Of a stretch of 64,000 nt of DNA, positions 55,129-64,000 are shown in pieces (position 1 is the first letter of the stretch; every line of letters starts with the position of its first letter). The notes under the pieces were generated by a model. It ran no database searches, had not been told where the DNA came from, and saw nothing but the letters and a program-made list of their open reading frames with translations. Source of the DNA: Sorghum bicolor (Eukaryota > Streptophyta > Magnoliopsida > Poales > Poaceae); contig NC_012877.2 of assembly GCF_000003195.3 (NCBI RefSeq), forward strand, positions 16,547,344 to 16,611,343. The letters run 5' to 3'. Position numbers and translations under genes: made by a program.

Positions 55129-56407
55129 TGTTGACTGTCCTTAATGCTCACATTTAACCATCAACTAATCATAGAAAAGGATCCAAATGCAACCAACACC
55201 TAGACTTAGGGTTTTATCTGACAGAATTCCACGAGTTTTGGTGTTTGTCTATTTCTGCAGGGGGTTATTAGGAAATACGAAAGAAAGGCCCACACGTCGG
55301 GTTTACATAGAGATATTAACGTGCCGCGCAATTTTCTACCATCTAGAAGACTCTAGAAGCCACGGGAACGAACGGGAGGCCAATCGGGCTCGGAGGCAGG
55401 GCGCCCGCCCAACTCTCCTGGGCGCCCGCCCAGCTACAGTGTCCAATTCGGACCCGTTTCACGGATTATGCTCCACCGACCTAAAGGATCAAGAAAAACC
55501 GTGCGATTAATGTCGGTTTGATCCGACGGCCCAGATTCACTTGAAGGGACTATAAAACCAGACCCCCTGGCCCCTGGAGATCATACCTCTTCTACAGAAT
55601 CAAAGCTAGGGTTTCAATTCTTCATCCAAGTAGAGGGGATCCCTCTAGTTCTTCTAGTTCTACCTCTAGTTCATCTAGATCTAGTTCTAGTTCATCTAGT
55701 TCTAGTTCTAGTTCCTCTAGTTCTAGTTCTAGTTAGTTCTAGTTGTAATCTAGAAAATAGGGAGAGAGAAGAGGAGAGCGGAGGAGGAGCCGGATCTGTC
55801 GGATCTTCCTCAACATTATACTTTTGCAGCATCTGGTTCGCTCTTCATCGTTCTCCAGGTTCTTCAATTCATAATTCCTAAGTTCTTTAATTACTTTTAT
55901 TTACATTCAAGTTATTTATTGGATTCCCACTTGCATCAAGTGCTCTAGTCTTTATAACGCTAGAGTAGTAATTAATAGATTAGACGTGGTGTTTAGTCTT
56001 GCGATTACTTGGAATTGCACCCAATCCTGCGGATTGTTGTGGTAGCCTTAGGGTAGTGACAGCCCTAACGGTCGACGTATTCCACCACGTTCGGATCAGT
56101 GTTTGTAGGACCGTAGTCAGACCTTCCTAGCCCCCTTCTCATCTCTTTCTGTGGTTAGTGCTCTGATGTCCCGATATAGATAATCATGAAGTAATTCTTG
56201 ATTCTTAGATCAACTAGAGAACTCTCAGGAAACTTCCTCTCTTCCCACCAAAAATAATTATATAGTTATCCTTGGATGATCTTGGATCTCAATTAGTACA
56301 CTCACGTTCTCTGTGGAAAATCGATACTCTGGAATACTCCCGGGTGAAGGCTACATCGGTATCCGTGCGCTTGCGGATTTTTCTGTTTGCGCTTAAAATA
56401 CCCAACA
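55129..56407 (+). repeat. 3' LTR of element J (1279 bp)
   Basis: Same length and structure as 48853-50131, about 25 single-base differences by eye and no indel affecting total length. Confidence 0.92.
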
Positions 56408-56412
56408 GCATG

Positions 56413-57427
56413 ATCGGCTGGGAGGAAGACTCAGTGTGCATGATAGACTCGGTGAGCGTGTCGAGTATTTTTCTAGGAACTAAGAGGAGCTTGAAGAGAT
56501 GGCAGATGCACGAGTTCCCGATGAGTTCATATTCTGCAGAGATGCTAATACTTATCGGGTAGAATCAAGAGAAAATCGTCGTCAGTTGGTTAGACAACCG
56601 CAACTTCCTCCATGGTGTCCAGAGGGATTAACTAGAACACAGAAAAGAAGGCTGCAGTGGGAACGACGAGAAGAGTTGAGTAGAGAAGATAATTTTGCTA
56701 AGTCTGGAGATCAGTAGCAGTCGGATCCTAAAGGGAAAGGGCCATCGACAGATGTTAATATGGTATTTATGTTGCCGATGGAATTCCTTGCACCTTTTAG
56801 TGATGATGAGGAAGCAGATTTTCCCGACCAGATAGCTTAGTTAGCTCTAGATCCAATGACGGCTATCTTTGAAAAACCCGCTGATGATGAAAGGAAACAT
56901 CTTAAAGCTTTGTTTGTTAAAGGCAGGGTTGATGGACAGCCGATGACCAAAATACTTGTTGATGGTGGAACTGCTATCAATATTGTGCCATATGCGGTCT
57001 ATCGGAAGCTTGGCAAAGGGGATCAAGACTTGACCAAGACCGATATGATGTTAAAGGATTTTGAAGGAAATGTGTCTCCAGTCAAAGGAGCCATATGTGT
57101 TGAGCTGACCATCGGCAGCAAAACCTTACCGACAACTTTCTTCGTCATCAGTGGAAAGGGTGCTTATAATCTGCAGTTGGGGAGAGATTGGATCCATGCC
57201 AATTGTTGCATCTCGTCTACAATGCACCAATGTTTGGTTCAGTGGGTAGGTGACAAGATTGAGATTGTCCTAGGAGATTCTTCATATGTCATAGTATCGG
57301 AAGAGGCAGATACTTATGAAAGGACCAGATGCATTTTAGGAGAGATTTGGGAGAAGGATTTTCTCAAGGTTGCCAATTATGAAATTCCACCGATCCAAGC
57401 AGTCGGTTCTGATGAGGAGTTTTAATG
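56413..57427 (+). pseudogene. pr: Gag end and aspartic protease of element B
   Basis: Resumes after J. The protease motif ILVDGGTAINIVP keeps Asp, and GAYNLQLGRDWIHANCC follows. Stops TAG at 56715 and 56838 break the upstream part. The open stretch 56856-57425 ends at TAA 57425-57427... read with the next ATG as TAATG, as in A. Confidence 0.8.
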
Positions 57428-59430
57428 GATAGGTTCGCCGATGATGGAAAATTAGGCCAGGGGTTTACATCGGCCGATGATTTAGTAGAAGTAGACATAG
57501 GTAATGGTGATAGGCCGAGGCCTACATTTATTAGTGCTAAGTTAGATTCTAAGTGTAAGCAGCAGTTAACCAATTTGTTAAAGGAATATAAAGGTTGCTT
57601 TGCTTGGGATTATACTGAGATGCCCGGTTTAGACCGATCTATTGTTGAACACCGGTTACCTATCAAATCTGGATTTCGGCCACATCAGCAGCCAACTCGC
57701 CGATGTAATCCTAATATTCTTCCTGATATTAAGGCCAAAATAACTAAACTTATCGAAGCTAAATTTATTCGGCAATGTCGGTATGCTGAGTGGATTTCCA
57801 ATGTTGTTCCAGTTTACAAGAAAAATGGGAAGATTCATGTCTGCATTGATTTCAGGAATCTTAACAAGGCTACACCGATGGATGGTTATCCAATGCCAGT
57901 TGCCGATTTGCTAGTTGATGCTGCAGCTGGACATCAGGTTATTAGCTTTATGGATGGTGATGCAGGATACAATCAAATATTCATGGCTGAAGAAGATATT
58001 CTAAAGACTGCATTTAGATGTCCTGGTCATGTTGGGTTGTTTGAATGGATAGTCATGACCTTTGGCTTGAAAATGCTGGTGCTACCTATCAGAGGGCTAT
58101 GAATTTTATCTTTCATGAGTTCATCAGCAAGCTGGTGGAAATTTATATTGATGATGTGGTGGTCAAATCTGGGGATTTCACAAAGCATCTTGCCGATCTA
58201 TGAAAGGTGTTGGAGTGCACAAGGAAACATGGCTTGAAGATGAATCCTAATAAATGTGCATTTGGTGTATTGGCAGGGCAATTTCTTGGTTTCTTGGTGC
58301 ATTAGAGGGGAATTGAAATTAGTAGGAGATCTATTGATGCCATCAACAAAATAGTTGCTCCTACTAACAAGACTGAGCTCCAATCTCTGATCGGTAAGAT
58401 AAATTTTATCAGGTGATTTATATCTAACTTGTCTGGTAAGATTCGTGCTTTTAGCCCCTTACTTAAGTTGAAGGCCGATCAAGAGTTTGTATGGGGAAAA
58501 GAGCAACAGTCAGCATTGGACGAAATCAAGAATTATTTGACAACTCCTCCGGTTCTAATTCCACCTCAGCAAGGGAAGCCTTTCAAATTGTATTTGTCTA
58601 CCGATGGAATGGTCATTGGTTTAGCTCTAATTCAAGAATTTGAAGGGAAGGAGCGTGTGATTTATTATTTGAGCAGAAGACTGGTTGATGCTGAGACCAG
58701 GTATTCGGCAATTGAAAAATTGTGTGTATGCTTATACTTTTCATGTATTAAGTTGAGACATTATCTGCTATCGACCGAATGCACCGTTATATGCAAAGAT
58801 GATGTGGTCTGATACATGCTATCTATGCCGATCATTAGTGGTAGAATCGGCAAATGGATTTTGGCAGTGTTAGAATTTGATCTGCGTTATGAATCGGCTA
58901 AGGCAGTTAAGGGGCAGATTATGGCCGATTTTGTGACTCAGAATTGCGGTGTAATAAGGACTTTGGAAATCGTTCCTTGGACGCTCTTCTTTGATGGATC
59001 CACGTGTGACCGGGGGGCAGGAATCGGTATAGTACTAATTTCTCCTCGAGGAAAGAAGTATGAGTTCTCTTTGCCGATTGTTGCCATGTCAACGAATAAT
59101 CAGGCTGAATATCAAGCTCTGATCAAAGGGTTAGAATTATTAAAAGAGGTTCATGCAGATGCTGTTGAGATCTTCGACGATTCTATGCTTGTTATAAATC
59201 AATTGGCTGAAATTTATGAATGCCGAAGCAAAGTCTTGATAACCTATTATGAAAAGAGTATGCGACTATTGAAGGAATTTAAGGATTTCCGATTAGAGCA
59301 TGTTCCTCGATTACATAATGAAGAGGCTAATTGGTTGGCTCAGCATGCCTCGGGATATCAACCCATCTTAAATATATTATCGGCAATCAGTGACGATGAT
59401 TGGAGAAAAGAAATTGTTGATTACTTAAAG
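57425..59430 (+). pseudogene. rt-rh: Reverse transcriptase and two RNase H domains of element B
   Basis: Opens MDRFADDGKLGQGF as in A. RT fingers and palm are readable, and YIDDVVVKS is present near 58145 but in another frame after a one-base deletion in an A run near 58070. Stops: TGA 58201, TAG 58303, TGA 58414, TGA 58810. The extra RNase H (FFDGSTC, NNQAEYQAL, FDDSMLV) reads in 58816-59430. The middle Gly of FGDSMLV is Asp. Confidence 0.85.
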
Positions 59431-60656
59431 GATCCATCTAGAAAGGTTGAGAGGCATGTTAGGTTTCAAGCTACCAAATATGTGCTCCTTGAGGATGAGT
59501 TATATTATCGAACGATAGATGGAGTTCTACTCAAATGCTTAGGCGATGATGAGGCTAAAAGCTTGATGGGTGAGATCCATGAAGGAGTATGTGGAGCACA
59601 TCGATCTGCTTTTAAGATGAAATGGATGATTAGGAGAAACGGGTACTATTGGCCGACTATAATCGAAGATTTCTTTCAATATTTCAAAGGATGTCAAGGA
59701 TGTCAGAAATTTGGCAATATTCAAAGGGCACCCGCATCGGCCATGAATCCTATTATTAAGCCTTGGCCGTTCCGGGGATGGGCCATTGATCTAATCGGCC
59801 AGATTTATCCACCATCAAGCAAGGGGCATAACTTCATCTTAGTTGCCACTGATTATTTTACTAAGTGGGTTGAAGCTATTCCTTTGAAGAAACTAACATC
59901 GGCCAACATGATTGATTTTGTGAAGGAGCACATTGTCTACCGATTTGGTATTCCTCAAACGATTACTACCGACCAAGGAACTATGTTCACATCGGGAGAG
60001 TTTGATGAATTTGCAATCGGTATGGGAATTAAAGTGTTGAATTCCTCTCCTTATTATGCTCAAGCCAATGGGCAGCCGAAGCATCCAACAAAGAAATTAT
60101 TAAGCTCATCAAATGAAAGATTGAAGAAAATCCTAGGAGGTGGCATACATTATTGAACGAAGCTTTATGGTCATATCGGATGGCATGTCATGGATCGACC
60201 AAAGTTTCACCTTATCAGTTAGTATATGGACACGATGCAGTGCTACCTTGGGAAATTATGACTGGATCTAGGCGGGTCTCTTTTCAAGATCAATTGACTG
60301 TCGATGACTATGCTACTTTGATGAAAGATGAATTGGATGATTTGGCAGAGCATCGGCTGAGAGCTTTGATAAGTATAGAAGAAAATAAAAAGAGAGTTGC
60401 TAGGTGGTATGATGAAAAGGTAAAAGCTAAGGAGTTTAACGATGGAGATTTGGTATGGAAATTAATTTTACTGATTGGGACTAAAAGTTCAATGTTTGGC
60501 AAATAGTCTCCTAATTGGGAGGGTCCTTACCGGATAAATCGGTCTGCTCCTGGTAACGCTTATAATTTGGAAACTCTCGAAGGAGTTGAATTTCCCATAG
60601 CATTGAATGAAAAATACTTAAAGAGAAATTATCCAAGCATTTTGGTTGATGCATAA
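59431..60656 (+). pseudogene. int: Integrase of element B (catalytic Glu lost by frameshift)
   Basis: Zinc-binding region and first two catalytic Asp residues (WAIDLIGQ, TTDQGTMF) are in the 58816-60156 frame, joined to RNase H without a stop (WRKEIVDYL), which shows the amber codon of A is a change. A one-base deletion at about 60076 shifts the frame exactly at GQAEASNK, so the third catalytic residue is lost. The C-terminal domain continues in 60153-60506, then TAG at 60504 (Trp in C). Ends at 60654-60656. Confidence 0.85.
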
Positions 60657-60667
60657 GAGTTTAAACG

Positions 60668-60747
60668 CTGATAACACTCCTATCGGCTGGATAAAATGTA
60701 TCTGGGGCAGTGCATGATTTCAAAGTGCCGATAACAGTCCTATCGGC
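60668..60747. repeat. Paired stem-loops in the tail-to-tail gap of element B
   Basis: Copy 60727-60747 has perfect GCCGATA/TATCGGC arms around 7 bases. Copy 60668-60688 has one arm mismatch (GCTGATA). They are 59 bases apart, in the same place as in A (26098-26181) and C (9365-9450). Confidence 0.7.
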
Positions 60748-60808
60748 TAGACCGGAGTGATTAAAAGTTTTCTAAGAAACAGGACAAGACAAGTTGCCGA
60801 TGAAGGGT

Positions 60809-63800
60809 TCACAAGTTCAGCAAAGATTGGATAGCCGATATGGCGCGCAGGCGGATTTGGTTGGCTTCTTCTATCTCCCAGATATCTTCATCGACAGAGC
60901 CCTCCACTGGCTTTAGCTTCTTCTTCATCTGCAGCGCCTTGCGAGCCTGAATGTTTCATTTTTGTTGGAGGGTCTTGATCATCTCAGGTAGCTGGCTTTC
61001 TTCTTGCTGAGCCTAAGAGAGAGCCTCTTCCACTTGCTTGAGCTCTGCCAGCAGGGCTTCCCTTTTGCCAATAGGTCGGAGATCTTTTGCTTCAATTCAT
61101 CTCCCGAGGACTGCAGAATGCCGATGCTCTTATGTTTCTCATCGGCAAGGCATTTCACTTGCATTATTTCCTCTGAGAGTTGGGCATGGGAGGCTCTATC
61201 GGCAAGACGCTGGGTAGCCTTTTGATACTGGAGCTGACGGCTTTCCAAATGTGCAGCTTGGAAAAGAACCTCTTCGGCATCGGCTAGAATTTGACCACGA
61301 AGAGCCTTGAACAAAGATTTGGCTGGATCGGAATCATCAACCAATTGAGCAGTGTCTTGGTGTAGTAGGACCAGCAGGTCTTCCAATTTGGCTCTGATCT
61401 CTGCCGATGAGATCCCTATTGCTCGAGAGGAACTTGCTTCCTCACCCTCATCATCAGAGATCTCGATGGCGAAGGAGAATAAGCTATCTAGGGAGTCTTG
61501 TTCCTGAAAAGGAACATAAGATAAGTTATTCGATGATCAAATCTTAGTGATATAAAGGATGAAAATCAGATAATTTACTTGCTTCAAGGCTATTTCACGC
61601 CTCTGGCTAGTTGACGCCGCTGCTACCACGGGTCGATCGGCTGGAATTGCCACTGGAACAATGTCAACTGAAAAAAATAATGAAGATAATTATGATTTGA
61701 AAGAATAAATCCATCGGTGATAATTTTGTGGATAGTACTTTACCTTGAGGGGGAGCGGTACTTGTCTGTTCTGAAGAGACTATCGATGATATGATTGGAT
61801 CGCAGTCTGCTCAAGCACATCGGCTGGTGCTTCTTGTGGCTGAGGTGCTGGTTGAGGAGAAGGTGCTGATTGAGGAGAAGATGGTGCTTGTTGCGTCTGG
61901 ATTTCTGGCGAAGAGGGAGACGATTCCACATGAATCGGCGATACTAGATGAGGAGGAGAAGGTGGTGCTGTCTTCTGGCGCTTTGGTTGCGACTTAGTAC
62001 TCTTTGGGCCTTTTCTCTTGATTTGACCGGACTGGGGGACATCGGCACTTGTTTTGGTACTTCTAGTCTTTGCCGATTCGCCAGTTTGCTGTTACAATAA
62101 ATAAAGTTTCATGAGTCCAAATATGAAAGAATGTTAATGAGAATTTTGCCGAAGAATAGAAGTTAACGATGAAGTTCCCATAGTAGCCGATGTATCCTGA
62201 AAAGACTGTGTAAGTATTAAATGGAATTGGCATAAATTAAGGATATCAAAGATTTACCTTGAAAGCTTATGCCAAGGTAGCAGCGGCAACTGTTGGAGAT
62301 GTCTTTAGTCGTCTGGTGGTTATCTTCTTAAAACGCACGTTCTGGTGCATTAGAGCTGCCTGGCTTGGTGCGTTGTTGCTGATCAGAGAAATCGGGCCCG
62401 ATGGAAGGAGCTCGATCGGCTTTCCACTCCTGCTGACCGATGGTGGAGTGTCGTTAACCTGTTCAAAAGGGAGAAAGTTAGTTACTGATAAGGATAAAAG
62501 TAACAAAAGGATTGAGGCATCGGTTGGGGACTTACGGTATTTTCAGGGACCTTGTATTTAGGATCGATCATGCCGCGGTATGTCAAAGCCGATGTACAGA
62601 ACAGGTGTTCTCTCCATTCTTCCCACCACTGCTTGTACAGCTGAGTAATGAAGAGGGCTGGGATCCATGCCGATAGATCAATATCCGACGTATCGGCATT
62701 TGGCTGAAGCTGAGCTATTCTGATCAATTCAAGACCGCTGGTTATAGTCTTGCTTGGCTTTACCACATCGGCATAGCAGAGTCCAATCGGCAGCTGTCCA
62801 AAGGCTAGTTGACGAGCCAGTGCCGATGGGTTATAAAATTCATAAGTGGGGTTGGAAGTCTTCCCACTGCCGAAGAAGTTCACTGGTATAGCTCTCGGGG
62901 TGATAATTGCCATCATCAGATCATGGTCCTTGTTGAGGGCATCATCAAAAGGGTGGAAGGTGAGCGGAAATCTGGTTTCTGGATCCTCATAAGGCATCCA
63001 TGCCCGCTGGTCTTTGGCCAGACCCTCATAGAGAGTTTGGAAGAATCGGCAGACCTGGTCTTCGTTGCCACCAGTACCAGGTAAGACTATGGCAGCTTCA
63101 CCATAGTTCAGAGGTGAGCGAGTTGCTGATTCTTCATCAGCCAATTCATGATCTTTGGCTATGTCTCTGAGAAAGCGCTGTGCAAAGAGGTCAAAACCAA
63201 GACGCTTATGCATGTGAACACTGAGCCACATATTGATGAACCACCAAGGTCCTCCTAAGTTGCCAATGGGTTGGCCTAGCAAGAGCTTCTCGGCTACCTG
63301 GTGAAGAAGATGATAAACCGAGCCTAACAAGTATTGGCCGAGGGAAAAGTGACCACCGTTGGCTAGTTTCTCTGCTGCCGATAGATAGACGGAAGTTGGT
63401 CCCGCCGATCGGCCACAAAATACAAATTTATCTAGCCACATATTCAGAAAGATGGTGTGTTCCCTTTGTCCAACTGGTCCTATTTTCGGTACTTCTGAAT
63501 GTACCCTGACTAGCCGCCGATGCTACGAGTTTCCACTTTGCGCTCAGGCTTATTATCAAACAGGTGGCTATCATCGGCAATTGCTATTTCCAGTCCAGTA
63601 AGCATAAGCACATCGGCCAAGGTAGGGGATGCAGGGCCATGGCCAAATATGAAAGCATTGAGGGTATCTGACCAGAAGTATGAAGTAGCTATCAACAGTG
63701 ATTCATTTCTCTCCATATCGGCAATGGATAGCCTAATGCACTGATCTAGTCTACGCTCACCCCATTGGACCTTGTTCGAGTTGCCGATTGTGAGGAACCA

Positions 63801-63995
63801 ATCTTTCCACCCCTTAGTCGAACTGGGCCAGGAACAAAAAGTATCTTTCCACAGATCTAAAGAAAAGTTTTCAGTTCTAAAGGGGATCCTATTTGTCTCT
63901 GCATTTATCAAATCAGTAGGATCTGGGTTTCCCAATGGACCAAGACACTGAAAGTGGGGTTGATCGGTGGGGATCACAATCTTATCGGCCAATTC
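60809..63995 (-). pseudogene. Antisense PMD/coiled-coil gene of element B (broken, cut by window end)
   Basis: Exons by homology with A: 63995-62536 (PMD; acceptor AG at 63996), 62458-62258 (201 bases, as in A and C), a short exon near 62195-62168 as in C, a basic Pro/Gln-rich exon near 62092-61745, a short exon near 61670-61582, and the coiled-coil exon from about 61505 to the stop at 60811-60809. The first exon would lie beyond 64000. Damage: Trp to TAG at about 63513 in GGWSGYIQK, a one-base deletion shortly after, and a TAG in the coiled coil near 61015. 63441-62482 is open. Confidence 0.8.
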
Positions 63996-64000
63996 CTAAA

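Larger units (their letters stand above)
48853..56407 (+). mobile_element. Non-autonomous Athila-like element J (7.56 kb)
   Basis: Two LTRs of exactly 1279 bp (48853-50131, 55129-56407), tRNA-Asp-type primer site, polypurine tract and a 5-bp duplication GCATG (48848-48852, 56408-56412) inside element B's gag. The internal 5.0 kb encodes no capsid, RT or integrase; only protease-like traces remain. About 25 differences separate the LTRs (roughly 2%), so it is fairly young. It must have been moved by proteins of a related Athila-like element. Confidence 0.92.
45493..64000 (+). mobile_element. Old Tat-like Ty3/gypsy element B, interrupted by J, runs past window end
   Basis: 5' LTR 45493-46226, primer site, gag, then element J (48853-56407), then gag end, protease, RT/RNase H, integrase and the convergent antisense gene up to 63995. 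The 3' LTR is outside the window. It has the same layout and motifs as A and C but many nonsense codons and frameshifts. It landed in the RT of Sirevirus F. Confidence 0.9.

Overview
This window is a block of nested LTR retrotransposons from a large plant genome. I see no ordinary host gene, no bacterial-type operon, no CRISPR array and no functional rRNA or tRNA gene. A grass is most likely, probably a panicoid (sorghum/sugarcane/maize-like), because of the Tat-type elements with an antisense gene, the Athila-like LTRs with GC palindromes and the Sirevirus remnant. The species cannot be told from the sequence alone.

Layout. (1) 1-3345: minus-strand Athila-like remnant (broken gag, tRNA-Asp-type primer site, 1748-bp LTR). 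(2) 3346-4690: decayed transposon-associated coding remnant. (3) 4691-14178 plus 36181-37509: 'element C', an old minus-strand Tat-like Ty3/gypsy element, split at target site ATCTT by 'element D' (14179-36180). D is a minus-strand Athila-like gag-protease element without polymerase, and one of its LTRs is rearranged head to head with a plus-strand LTR. (4) D's other LTR holds 'element E', a 2.7-kb solo LTR (20909-36012, target CATGT). (5) E in turn holds 'element A' (21448-33808, target ACCCA), a 12.4-kb Tat-like element whose two 690-bp LTRs read identically. (6) 37510-39256: the 3' end and 1656-bp LTR of a plus-strand Athila-like element (H). (7) 39257-45492: minus-strand Sirevirus (Ty1/copia) remnant (F), with a Cassandra TRIM carrying 5S rRNA-like sequence inserted at 40514-41256. 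(8) 45493 to the window end: 'element B', a plus-strand, heavily mutated Tat-like element. It is interrupted at GCATG by 'element J' (48853-56407), a non-autonomous Athila-like element with 1279-bp LTRs and only protease-like coding remnants.

How the genes work together. The Tat-like elements encode gag, aspartic protease, reverse transcriptase, a classical and an extra RNase H, and integrase on one strand. Tail to tail with the polymerase, on the other strand, lies a spliced gene with its own TATA box. Its predicted product combines a plant mobile domain (PMD), a proline-rich basic linker and a coiled coil. In element A this gene is open across six predicted exons (about 944 residues), whereas the same element's gag-pol carries two amber codons. 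In B and C the antisense gene is broken.

The main unexplained signals are: the intact antisense PMD gene; a 14- to 20-fold excess of the hexamer ATCGGC/GCCGAT across all parts of the Tat-like elements; paired stem-loops built from that hexamer in the tail-to-tail gap; a conserved TAATG stop/start overlap between protease and reverse transcriptase; and PBS-like relics about 50 bp inside the 3' ends of several Athila-like LTRs.
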